Shown in pieces: positions 43,887-53,926 of a stretch of DNA of 64,000 nucleotides. Position numbers and translations under genes: made by a program. Source of the stretch: JAXMDT01 sp046348685 (GTDB lineage: Bacteria; Pseudomonadota; Alphaproteobacteria; Rickettsiales; UBA998); contig JAXMDT010000004.1 of assembly GCA_046348685.1 (NCBI GenBank), forward strand, positions 130,743 through 194,742, written 5' to 3'. The stretch's first letter is position 1. Each line of letters starts with the position of its first letter. The notes under the pieces were generated by a model that did no database searches, had not been told where the DNA came from, and was given only the letters and a program-made list of their open reading frames with translations.

Positions 43887-45116
43887 ATGAATCGTTTTTT
43901 GTTCCATACGGCATCCGTAATTGTCCTTCTTGCACTGAGCAGCTGCGCACAGGGTCCTGTTCCAGAAGCTCCAAAAACACCGATATCCGAAAAAGAAACC
44001 AATTTTTTGCGTCTGGGGCGTAATGTGGAAAAAGGTGGGGACGTCAATAGCGCCATCGATCTTTACAAGCAGGCGATAGAAGTTTCGAAAGGCGGAGTGG
44101 AGGGCCACCTGGCGCTGTCTCGCGTTTATCTCGAGCAGGGACATCGGACTCAAGCCAAAGATGTTCTGCTGCAGGCGAAAAAACTGCAGCCAAATAATCC
44201 CGAGGTAAATTTACGCCTGGGTAAAATTGCCATTAACCGTAATGAGCCAAAAGATGCTTTGGGTTATTTTGAAGCAGGGCTTAAAGATCTTTCCGGAAAC
44301 GTCGACCTTTTGAACGGCAAAGGTATTGCTCTTGATATGCTGGGCCGTCATGAGGAAGCGCAAATCGAATACCGTCAGGCACTGAGTGACGGAAATGGAA
44401 ATTTCCCTTTTGTGGAAAATAACCTTGCCATGTCGTGTATTATGACCGGAAAATATAATGAAGCGATCGATGTATTGCAGGGCATCAAGAATGTGGAAGA
44501 TTCTCCTGTTATGCGGCAAAACCTGGCGCTGGCATATGGGCTGAAAGGCGATATGGACAAGGCACGCGAATGGGGCGGCAAAGATTTGAATGAAAGGGAA
44601 ATGAACGAAAACATTGCCTTTTACCAGTCTTATGTTGATGATTTACAAAGCCGTCACGATCAATCGGTGCCGGTGCCGACTATTCCTGCCCAAACCCTGG
44701 ATGCGCCGAAAGCTGTACCTTCTGCCGCCGCTACTCCAGTCGCTGCAGGACAAGTTGAAGCCGTGAAGCCAGAAGAAAAGACAATTGTCACGCCCTTTAC
44801 CGAAACAAAAATTGTTCCAGCGGAAGTGGTGACTTCGCTGCCCGCTACAAAGCAAGCTCCCGCTCAAACAGTAGAACCCTCTCGTATCGAGCCTATACAG
44901 GCACCACATGCAGCAAGCACGGACACGGTAGCAACAGACATAAAGCCCGTGGACGTTATTTCTCCCGATGCCAACGATCATTCAATACAATTAATATCAC
45001 CGCCAGAAACACAGATTCCTGTTGCGGCAACTCAGGCCGAGCCTGAGCCAAAAACAGCATTGCCACCGCACTGGCGTACTCTGCCTTGGATGACCGGTGA
45101 CAATGAGAAGGATTGA
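43887..45116 (+). CDS. TadD-like TPR lipoprotein
   Basis: 409 aa. Lipobox LSSC at ~17-20, then at least three TPR repeats (~40-240: SAIDLYKQAIEVSKGG, VLLQAKKLQPNNPEVNLRLGKIAI, EAQIEYRQALSDGNGNF) and a long Pro/Ala/Val-rich C-terminal tail. TadD proteins help assemble or localise the secretin. Preceded by GAGGTAGG. Convergent with tadC (5-bp gap). Confidence 0.82.
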   Translation: MNRFLFHTASVIVLLALSSCAQGPVPEAPKTPISEKETNFLRLGRNVEKGGDVNSAIDLYKQAIEVSKGGVEGHLALSRVYLEQGHRTQAKDVLLQAKKLQPNNPEVNLRLGKIAINRNEPKDALGYFEAGLKDLSGNVDLLNGKGIALDMLGRHEEAQIEYRQALSDGNGNFPFVENNLAMSCIMTGKYNEAIDVLQGIKNVEDSPVMRQNLALAYGLKGDMDKAREWGGKDLNEREMNENIAFYQSYVDDLQSRHDQSVPVPTIPAQTLDAPKAVPSAAATPVAAGQVEAVKPEEKTIVTPFTETKIVPAEVVTSLPATKQAPAQTVEPSRIEPIQAPHAASTDTVATDIKPVDVISPDANDHSIQLISPPETQIPVAATQAEPEPKTALPPHWRTLPWMTGDNEKD

Positions 45117-45121
45117 ACGTT

Positions 45122-46111
45122 TTAGAAAGCGTCCATAACGCCAATCATGGCAGGCGTCATCACGATCACGAACAGGGTTGGCAGAATAAAGATGATCATC
45201 GGTACAGTCATGATAGCAGGGAGCTTGGCGGCTTTCTGCTCCGCGCGCAGCATACGCTGCGTCCGGAATTCCCTCGAAAGCACACGTAGCGCCTGCGCGA
45301 TTGGCGTGCCATATTTTTCGGTTTGCAGCAAAACATTCACCATGCTGCGTACTTCCTGCAAATCGACGCGTTCAGCAAAATGTTTAAGCGCCGTATTACG
45401 GTCTGGCAAAAAGCCGATTTCCACAGAGGTCAGGCTAAGTTCTTCTGCCATTTCAGGGTAAGCCTGGCCTAATTCACGGGCAACGCGGTCAAGAGCTGCC
45501 ACAAGGCTCAGTCCTGCTTCCGCGCAAATGAGCATAAGATCCAGCGTATCAGCAAGTGACTTTCTGATCTTGTCGCTGCGTTTCAGTTTCATATTCGTAA
45601 CCATAATATCGGGTAAACGGGCGCCGATAAAACCTGCACCGACAACAATCAACCATTTCCAGAAATCTGTCTCGGCGAATGGATTGCGCCAATTCATATC
45701 GGAAAGAATTGCTCCGATCGCAAGGCAGATAAAAGGCAGGGTCAGTTTTGCAAATGCATAGACAATAATGGCATCTTTCGTACGATAACCTGCCTGAATC
45801 AGTTTCATGCTGACTGCATCCGCCTGGCTTTTTTTCAAGATTTGAAGTCTGGTTACAATGCTGCGCATCCAGTCCGTATTCTTCTGCGGTTTTTTGCGTT
45901 TACGCTGTGCCAGCAGCTCATTTTTCATTTCCTGGCGGCGTTCCTGAATCGCCTTCATACGTGGGCCAAGCCTGTCGCGAATGAAAAATGCTTTACCTAT
46001 CGACCATATAGTCAAAAATGCAAGAACGGCGGTAATCGCCGTATAGAAATCGTTTTCCGTTAGCCCGAACGGAAGCAGCGCGGTAAAATTAAGTGGCTGG
46101 CCTGAGATCAT
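45122..46111 (-). CDS. tadC: Tad pilus inner-membrane protein TadC
   Basis: 329 aa, T2SSF-type platform protein. N-terminal membrane helix, a cytoplasmic domain with KSLADTLDLMLICAEAGLSLVAALDRVARELG, and C-terminal membrane helices (MTVPMIIFILPTLFVIVMTPAMIGVM). Overlaps tadB by 4 bp. Last gene of the seven-gene minus-strand unit. Confidence 0.92.
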   Translation of the reverse strand: MISGQPLNFTALLPFGLTENDFYTAITAVLAFLTIWSIGKAFFIRDRLGPRMKAIQERRQEMKNELLAQRKRKKPQKNTDWMRSIVTRLQILKKSQADAVSMKLIQAGYRTKDAIIVYAFAKLTLPFICLAIGAILSDMNWRNPFAETDFWKWLIVVGAGFIGARLPDIMVTNMKLKRSDKIRKSLADTLDLMLICAEAGLSLVAALDRVARELGQAYPEMAEELSLTSVEIGFLPDRNTALKHFAERVDLQEVRSMVNVLLQTEKYGTPIAQALRVLSREFRTQRMLRAEQKAAKLPAIMTVPMIIFILPTLFVIVMTPAMIGVMDAF

Positions 46112-47097
46112 ATCTCGAACCTCGTCATTTTAGCCATGATCAGAACGCCGGTTCCTAGACTTGCCAACGAGCCGAGCGCAGCTATGTTGCCGCGATAATC
46201 GTCGTAAAGCGGCTGAAGATAATCCGGTGAAAAAATACTAAGAATCGCGAAGACGAAGAAGGGTAGGGAACCGACAATGGTCGCTGACGCCCGCGCCTCC
46301 ATTGACATCGCCTTGATCTTCATCTTGAACATATGGCGCTGGCGCAGCACTTCAGAGAGATTGTTCAGAATCTCGCCGAGATTACCACCGGTTTCCCGCT
46401 GCAGAATAATACTTGTCACGAAGAAATTGAATTCCGTTAGGTCCAGCCGGTCTGCCATGGAATATAGTGTCTTTTCTAAAGGCACGCCCAGACCCATCTG
46501 ATCAACCATTTCGCGAAAGACGCCAGCTACCGGATCGGCGATTTCGTCGGCTACCGTCTGCATTGATTTAGTTACCGGTAAACCGGCGCGCAGCCCGCGT
46601 ACAACCAGATCGATTGCATCCGGAAATAAGCTAAGAAAGCGCTTTTTGCGTTTGCCAATACGGAGTCCGACATAAATGTGGGGAAATCCTAGTCCGATGA
46701 TCAATCCTATTAGTGCGGCAAGGATAAAAGGCTTTCCTGAAGTGAAATAAATAATAATTGTGGAAAAAAACATTAAGGCGAGGGACACGATGACATAACG
46801 CTCAGGTGCCAGCGCCATTCCGGCCATATCGAGCCGGTTACGGAGTTTCTCGATAAAGCCTAGCGTTTCGGCAACGTTGCTGACATACGCTAAAGAAGGA
46901 TCATTCGTTTGGCGGCGCAGAGAAGTTTTCTCGTTCTTCTGGCCTTTTTTTACTGGTGCGGCATGACGAACGCGGGCGATGCGAGCGGCAAGCTGTTCCT
47001 TACGCTGCGATTCCTTAACCAGCAGAAACACGACAGCGAAAAATAGCGCCGCGCCGCCAAACAAAGCTATATCAACCATCATCGGCGTGCGTTGCAT
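46108..47097 (-). CDS. tadB: Tad pilus inner-membrane protein TadB
   Basis: 329 aa, the second T2SSF-type protein. Three to four membrane helices, with LFPDAIDLVVRGLRAGLPVTKSMQTVADEI and a central RETGGNLGEILNNLSEVLRQR. It forms the machine platform with TadC and works with CpaF. 2-bp gap to cpaF. Confidence 0.92.
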   Translation of the reverse strand: MQRTPMMVDIALFGGAALFFAVVFLLVKESQRKEQLAARIARVRHAAPVKKGQKNEKTSLRRQTNDPSLAYVSNVAETLGFIEKLRNRLDMAGMALAPERYVIVSLALMFFSTIIIYFTSGKPFILAALIGLIIGLGFPHIYVGLRIGKRKKRFLSLFPDAIDLVVRGLRAGLPVTKSMQTVADEIADPVAGVFREMVDQMGLGVPLEKTLYSMADRLDLTEFNFFVTSIILQRETGGNLGEILNNLSEVLRQRHMFKMKIKAMSMEARASATIVGSLPFFVFAILSIFSPDYLQPLYDDYRGNIAALGSLASLGTGVLIMAKMTRFEI

Positions 47098-47099
47098 GT

Positions 47100-48512
<1,413 letters not shown>

Positions 48513-48514
48513 AT

Positions 48515-49729
48515 TCAGCTCCCTTTAGACTTACTGAAAAATACTGACTTTTTTGTTTTTGCTACCGGCTCTGATGTTTCACCAGTGATGAGTTCTGCTA
48601 AAGTCTTATACGCAGATTTTATGCCTGCGTTTTTACTGGCATCCAGTAGCATTTCACCATTGGCAGCCGCTGAGATCGCTTCAGGTGCGTAAGGAATGTA
48701 AGCGTCTAAAGGACGTCCATAATGTTTTTCAAAATCAACTTTAGCAATTTCGTGCTTCGGCGCGAAGCCAGCTTTGTTGGAAATGACGATTGGCAGCGGT
48801 TTACGGAGAGTGTCTTTTATTAAATCATGATGGCGCAGTAAATCGCGCAGGCTAAGCAGCGTTGGGTCGCTGATCAGTGCGATGCGGTCAGTCTGTAGCA
48901 AAACAGCACGTGTAAAGGGCGTAAGCGCGCGCGGTATATCGACCAGTATCAGGTCGTATTTTTCGCGAACGCGCGATAGCAGGACGTCAGCAGCTTCGGT
49001 TTTGACAGTAATATTCTCCTTAAATGGGATTTCAGCGCTTAGAATATCCAGATTATCATTTATCCGTATCATCACACGGTCGAGGAACAGCCCATCAATT
49101 CGCTCTGGGTTTTCGAGTAGCGTATGTAACTCCCGAGTCGGATCGACATCGAAATTCATCGCTATCGTGCCGAAATAGGGGTCGAGGTCGAGCAGCGCCG
49201 TACGTTTCCCCATATCCCGGGAGATCGTTAAAGCCAGATTGCTTGCTATGGTTGAGGTGCCTACACCTCCACGCGCACCAAGGAAAGTTATGACGGTTCC
49301 TTTTTTCTTTTCATGGGTTTCGGGTTTTACACTTTGAGTTCCTTTTTTAATGGCATTCTCAAGCACGGCATCAGTAAAGGGTTCAAGCAAATAGGTAAAT
49401 GCCCCGATTTCCATCAGCCAGGAGTAAAAGCTGAATTCATTGACGGTGCCGGTGACGATTAGTTTGACATTTGGATCACAGATTTCAGCCAATTGATCGA
49501 GTAGCGCAGGGGCTTCGGCAGCGGAAGGCACTTCCACCATTAAAAATGCCGGAGTTTTATGCTCTTTAAGGAAAGCGATTGCATCGACGACCGTGCCGTG
49601 GCGAAGGCAATCCGCAGGCCAGCCGAATTTAGGCGCGCACGTTCTTATTGCTTCCTGACTTGCCGTATCGGTAAGAAACGCAAGAAAAGAGCTGGCGGGT
49701 TTGGAACTGAGGGAAGGACCAGCTGTCAT
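48515..49729 (-). CDS. cpaE: Pilus localisation ATPase CpaE (TadZ)
   Basis: 404 aa. An N-terminal receiver-like domain (~10-125) precedes a ParA/MinD-type ATPase with the deviant Walker A ARGGVGTST (~150-158). It positions the Tad machine at the pole. 2 bp before the cpaF start. Confidence 0.9.
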   Translation of the reverse strand: MTAGPSLSSKPASSFLAFLTDTASQEAIRTCAPKFGWPADCLRHGTVVDAIAFLKEHKTPAFLMVEVPSAAEAPALLDQLAEICDPNVKLIVTGTVNEFSFYSWLMEIGAFTYLLEPFTDAVLENAIKKGTQSVKPETHEKKKGTVITFLGARGGVGTSTIASNLALTISRDMGKRTALLDLDPYFGTIAMNFDVDPTRELHTLLENPERIDGLFLDRVMIRINDNLDILSAEIPFKENITVKTEAADVLLSRVREKYDLILVDIPRALTPFTRAVLLQTDRIALISDPTLLSLRDLLRHHDLIKDTLRKPLPIVISNKAGFAPKHEIAKVDFEKHYGRPLDAYIPYAPEAISAAANGEMLLDASKNAGIKSAYKTLAELITGETSEPVAKTKKSVFFSKSKGS

Positions 49730-49734
49730 GAAGC

Positions 49735-50373
49735 TTAGTTTCCTCCGGTTGTTTCAGAAGAACCGCTATCTGACGGCGCATTCGCGGCGGCGGCGACGGG
49801 CGCATCGCCATTATAATAACGCTGAATGGCGGGCACGGATGTTTCTGAACCGTGCTGATTACTCGATTTGCCTTTCACGAGATCACTCGGATCAGCAACC
49901 ATGGCAGTTAGGTTTAAAACATTTGCGCACCCTAAGTGGCTGGAGAGATAATCATCCTGGTTAAAAGTTCCGGTGCTATGCCAGTTCGGGCATTTTTCCG
50001 GCAACGGAAAAAATTTATAGCGTACATAGAGGCTGAGCGGGTTGGGATCATGATCGACCGAGACGGTGATCATATCCGCATCAAAGCCATTATCGACCAG
50101 GAAAACCTGAAGATCGCGCACTTTCTCGGAATAAGCAATAGAAGGCAGGTTTGTACTAATCACTGCTTTCTTCAGCGAATCGCGCGGAATACCGGACAAT
50201 GCGTGCTGGAGAGAAACGCGCTCTTCCATATCGAGCATATCGTACGTTTGATCCGGCGGAAACACATAGCTTGTCTCACGAAAAACTGGATCGGACGAAA
50301 CGCGTTGTTCATCGTAGCTGGCGCATCCGGCAAGAAGCAGAAGGGTCAGCAGCATGGGAGCGGTATGTTTCAT
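49735..50373 (-). CDS. cpaD: Tad pilus lipoprotein CpaD
   Basis: 212 aa from the ATG at 50373, where AGGAG lies 7 nt upstream. Lipobox LLAGC (~12-16). CpaD family core: LQVFLVDNGFDADMITVSVDHD, then CPNWHSTGTFNQDDYLSSHLGCANVLNLTAMVADPSDLVKG. It helps insert the CpaC secretin in the outer membrane. The C-terminal ~30 residues are Ala/Ser-rich. Confidence 0.9.
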   Translation of the reverse strand: MKHTAPMLLTLLLLAGCASYDEQRVSSDPVFRETSYVFPPDQTYDMLDMEERVSLQHALSGIPRDSLKKAVISTNLPSIAYSEKVRDLQVFLVDNGFDADMITVSVDHDPNPLSLYVRYKFFPLPEKCPNWHSTGTFNQDDYLSSHLGCANVLNLTAMVADPSDLVKGKSSNQHGSETSVPAIQRYYNGDAPVAAAANAPSDSGSSETTGGN

Positions 50374-50383
50374 GATCAGTCTC

Positions 50384-51784
50384 CTATCGCATGATGAATC
50401 CGGCCGGACCATTCAGTCGCGGATGGTGTTTTGGCTCATCCACGGCCTCATTGCTGGCGGTCGTTGTCGGGTTTTCTTCCGGTTCGCGGTAGAGTTTACC
50501 CCACAGAATACGATCGATATCCGATGCCGGCTGATACGCATCGACCGGCGTACGCAGCTCGGCATCGCGAACGCCTTTCACAATATAAGGCGTCACAATG
50601 ATGACGAGCTCGGATTGATCCTGGCGGAATTCATTGGAGCGGAAAAGAGCGCCCAGCACCGGCAAATCCCCAAGGGCGGGCACTTTGGAAATATCGTTTG
50701 AGTGATCACTGCGCAGCAGGCCCGCAATCGCAAAACTTTCACCGCTGCCAAGCTCCACTGTCGTTGAAGCACGGCGTGTCAGAAGAGATGGAATATTAAA
50801 TCCGTTAGCTTGAATGCCGTTTGCGGTCGTCAGCGTGCTTACTTCCGGGCGCACCGTCAGGTTTATTTTCTGGGCAGACATCACGACAGGCGTAAAATCA
50901 AGGCTTACACCAAATTGACGGTATTCAATCGTCACCGCGCTATTTTCCCCTACCACAGGAATCGGAAATTCGCCACCGGCAAGAAAATTCGCAGCGACAC
51001 CGGATTTCGTCGTCAGGTTCGGCTCTGCAAGAACGGTCAGAAGACCATCATCTTCCAGCGCATCGATAACGCCATTTATATCTGCGTCATTGCTGTGATA
51101 ACCCAGCGCGATACTATTATCCGTACCGGAGCGCAGAATTGCACCAGTGGCGTCGGCAATGATGTCGCGACCGGTTGCCAGGCCAAAGACAAAGTTTCCT
51201 ACATTAAGGATGGATTCCAGATTGATGCCAAAGCGTTTGAGCTCAGAGCGCGAAACCTCAGCAACTTTTACTTTGAGCATGACCTGATCGCCTTCATCAG
51301 TGTCGATCATGTTGATGATGCTCTGGTTTGATTGCAGAAAGCTCGAAGCGACGCGCTGGATGCGCTCCGCTACGGCGGGCGAGGGAACGCTGCCTTTCAT
51401 GACGATGGCGTTATCCGTCGATTCGAAATCTACCCTTGCATCCGGCATGGACTTGAGAATGGATTGTTTCAGCTTACTTAAATTATGCGTCACCGTCAGG
51501 CTGCCTTCGAGCACGACTTTATCGTTATCGCCGATGGCAAGCACGCTGGTTTCACCGATCCGGCGGCCGCTGGCATAAACCAGGTGAGGGGAGAGCACCT
51601 GTACGTCAGCGATCTCCGGATCGGAGACGACAACCGTGGCAGCGCTATCTTTCAAATGAATCAGTTTACCCTTGTTGATTTCGACTGAAAAACTGCCCGT
51701 TGTAGCTTCGGCATGGGCAGAGCCGGCACCCAGCGCCAGCAGGAAGCTGATGGCAAGTGCGCGTAATGTGGTATGGATGTGCAT
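50384..51784 (-). CDS. cpaC: Tad pilus secretin CpaC (RcpA)
   Basis: 466 aa outer-membrane secretin. Signal peptide (LRALAISFLLALGAGSAHA), N-terminal pilus-formation domain (SFSVEINKGKLIHLKDSAATVVVSDPEIADVQVLSPHLVY), BON-like middle and the secretin domain (SVDKSGVAANFLAGGEFPIPV region) with VPALGDLPVLGALFRSNEFRQDQSELVIIVTPYIV at the end. 12 bp after cpaB. Confidence 0.94.
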   Translation of the reverse strand: MHIHTTLRALAISFLLALGAGSAHAEATTGSFSVEINKGKLIHLKDSAATVVVSDPEIADVQVLSPHLVYASGRRIGETSVLAIGDNDKVVLEGSLTVTHNLSKLKQSILKSMPDARVDFESTDNAIVMKGSVPSPAVAERIQRVASSFLQSNQSIINMIDTDEGDQVMLKVKVAEVSRSELKRFGINLESILNVGNFVFGLATGRDIIADATGAILRSGTDNSIALGYHSNDADINGVIDALEDDGLLTVLAEPNLTTKSGVAANFLAGGEFPIPVVGENSAVTIEYRQFGVSLDFTPVVMSAQKINLTVRPEVSTLTTANGIQANGFNIPSLLTRRASTTVELGSGESFAIAGLLRSDHSNDISKVPALGDLPVLGALFRSNEFRQDQSELVIIVTPYIVKGVRDAELRTPVDAYQPASDIDRILWGKLYREPEENPTTTASNEAVDEPKHHPRLNGPAGFIMR

Positions 51785-51796
51785 AACAATCCCCCT

Positions 51797-52630
51797 TTAA
51801 TTTCGATCAAACTCAACTTCTTTGCTTTCATCGCCCCGGATGACTTTCACTTTGATTGCAGCGGAGCTGCGCGGACCAATAATCTGACTGACATCGCTGT
51901 CGCGTGTGTATTTCTGCTTCGAATCATCTTCGGCAGCGTTATCGACATCATCTTTATTGAGGCTTCTCAGGCTGAGCGAGATTTTACCCAGGTCTTTTGC
52001 AACATTTATTTTTTCTGCCTGACGCTCCGTCACCTCAAGAGTAATTGTTTTAGCAAGCATAGCTGTATTTTTTTCATTCTCGACCGTTTGATCCACCGCC
52101 AGAACACGGATATTTTCAATGAAAGTTTCGCTCGCCAATACCTCTTCGGATTGCTCACCGTCTAAAGAACGGCGGCGGATGCTATGAGTGAGAATCAGAT
52201 CGACCTTGTCACCCGGGAAAATAAAACCGGCATTACCGGATGTTGAATCAACGGCGATAGAAACGGCGCGCATATTGGGTTTGAGAACTGCCGCCATAAA
52301 CCCACCTTCGTGAGACTTAACAACACTGTTTTCAGTGACTGGCGTGCCGCGAGTAACCATCTGGCGAGCAACAGCGCCATTGTAGTCCTCAGGATTCACG
52401 GTACCTTCAAGAATAAAATTTTTCTGGATTTTCTCTTCCGGCCATTCCGCCCATTGCAGGTGCTTGCCGGTATGAATAAAGCTGCCTTGTGGAATATCTA
52501 TTGCTGCAACAAGGACGCGCGGTTCGCTAGGACCCTGTTGTTCGTCACCCAGGAAACCGCGCATCATGAAGGCGGCGCCAAAAGCTACCGCCCCGGCGAC
52601 AATCAGCAGGAGTGTAGAACGTGATGACAT
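51797..52630 (-). CDS. cpaB: Tad pilus assembly protein CpaB (RcpC)
   Basis: 277 aa. N-terminal membrane anchor (LLLIVAGAVAFGAAFMMRGFLG), a SAF domain (VLVAAIDIPQGSFIHTGKHLQWAEWPEE, ~35-95) and a RcpC domain with VSIAVDSTSGNAGFIFPGDKVDLILTH. Secretin-associated. First gene of the minus-strand pilus unit, with CtrA-like sites upstream. Confidence 0.92.
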   Translation of the reverse strand: MSSRSTLLLIVAGAVAFGAAFMMRGFLGDEQQGPSEPRVLVAAIDIPQGSFIHTGKHLQWAEWPEEKIQKNFILEGTVNPEDYNGAVARQMVTRGTPVTENSVVKSHEGGFMAAVLKPNMRAVSIAVDSTSGNAGFIFPGDKVDLILTHSIRRRSLDGEQSEEVLASETFIENIRVLAVDQTVENEKNTAMLAKTITLEVTERQAEKINVAKDLGKISLSLRSLNKDDVDNAAEDDSKQKYTRDSDVSQIIGPRSSAAIKVKVIRGDESKEVEFDRN

Positions 52631-52717
52631 CTCAAACTCGTTGGTTACGTTATTTGATTAACCAAATGCATTTTGCATTCGTACGTGTTGATATGTTGCA
52701 GTGTAGCATGCATATGC

Positions 52718-52743
52718 TTAACAAAGCGTTTAGTAAAAATTAA
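52718..52743 (-). promoter_or_regulatory. Tandem CtrA-type half-sites upstream of cpaB
   Basis: Plus-strand TTAA (52718-52721), TTTA (52729-52732) and TTAA (52740-52743) are spaced by exactly 7 bp each. This gives two overlapping CtrA-like sites, each with one base off consensus, about 90-110 bp before the cpaB start. Confidence 0.45.
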
Positions 52744-52780
52744 CGATCTCGGTGATTTGATTTAATTTTCTATGACTTTA

Positions 52781-53818
52781 TTAAGAGCTGGCTTGTGCCT
52801 TATTTTGACTGCGTACCGGAAACGGAGTGCCAAAATAATATCCCTGGAAAAGATCTACCTGGAGTGACTTCAAAGAAAGGAACACGTCTTCGCTTTCAAT
52901 ACGCTCACCAATGACTTTTGCTTTTTTAATATGGGATAGCTGGACGAGTTGCTGAATCATATCCTGGGTTGAGGACTGCGTGATAGATTGCGTCAGCGCA
53001 TGATCCATTTTTATGAAATCCGGCGAGATGCCATGGATAAGCCGTTCAGCATCACGAAGATTGGTAATATCGTCCAGCGCGATGGCATATCCTTGCTGAC
53101 GGCAGTAATCGCCAATGGCTTTCAGATGTCCCATGTTTTTCTGGGCTTCTGAGCGAGTGATATCCAGCACGATATGGTTGGAAGGTATGCCATACCGCTC
53201 GATCTCGCGCTTTAAATTGTCGAGATATATTTCGGGACGGTGAATGAATCCGGCGAAGAAATTGATAAAAAGCGGTCCGCCATAACCGAACTCAACGTAG
53301 GCTTCGATGGCTTTGTGATGCAGGAAGCGATCCAGGCGATACTCTATATTCAGCGCCCGGCCCGCCTCCACGATGGATGCACCGCCAACCACGGTCTCGC
53401 TGCCTTGCTCCACTCTGGCGAATGCTTCATAGCCGAATGCCATGCCCTGTGCATCGACGATAGGCTGCAAATAACAGACAAGCCTATTTTCCATTAATGC
53501 ATCGCCGAGCCAAAGGCTTTTTGCAATGCCACTGACAAAATCCGCGCCTCGTAATTCCTGTTCTATCGTGCCTGAGCTTGGTTCCGACTCGGATGGTATT
53601 ACCGCGATGCGTGCGCGTCCAAACACATCATGTGCAATTAGAAGGGTGGCTAATTGGTTCCATGCTTCAACCCAGGTATGTTCCGTCTTGATAAGACGCA
53701 CATCTTGCCGGGTGCTATAGCCGGCTTGCTGTAACGCCGGATAAGCGGCATCGGCGTCTTTAACGACAATCCAGTAACGGTTTGCAGCATTCCAAGGCAA
53801 ATGGTGTTTTTGCGGCAT
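52781..53818 (-). CDS. EAL-domain protein with altered active site
   Basis: 345 aa. Residues ~105-340 form an EAL (cyclic-di-GMP phosphodiesterase-type) barrel, with an unrecognised N-terminal part. The EAL motif reads EAF (131-133). The metal-binding E-x-T-E position reads D219-I-T-R222. The DD at 249-250, K270, E305 and the QGYYFGTP end are retained. Weak or no hydrolysis is likely; it may bind cyclic-di-GMP as a sensor. A TATAAT -10-like box lies upstream. It is 150 bp before cpaB on the same strand, so it could tune pilus expression or activity. Confidence 0.82.
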   Translation of the reverse strand: MPQKHHLPWNAANRYWIVVKDADAAYPALQQAGYSTRQDVRLIKTEHTWVEAWNQLATLLIAHDVFGRARIAVIPSESEPSSGTIEQELRGADFVSGIAKSLWLGDALMENRLVCYLQPIVDAQGMAFGYEAFARVEQGSETVVGGASIVEAGRALNIEYRLDRFLHHKAIEAYVEFGYGGPLFINFFAGFIHRPEIYLDNLKREIERYGIPSNHIVLDITRSEAQKNMGHLKAIGDYCRQQGYAIALDDITNLRDAERLIHGISPDFIKMDHALTQSITQSSTQDMIQQLVQLSHIKKAKVIGERIESEDVFLSLKSLQVDLFQGYYFGTPFPVRSQNKAQASS

Positions 53819-53926
53819 GTGTCCGCCGTGAGATAAAATTGATCTCTAGTATTATATAGTAGGATACTCTTAATATTCGATTGATGGTAGCAGAAACATT
53901 TTATAATCGTTTGAATAAAATGCATT

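Noticed and set aside
53870..53884. TTAA-N7-TTGA upstream of the EAL gene as a CtrA site
   Set aside because: One mismatch in AT-rich DNA; no stronger support than chance.
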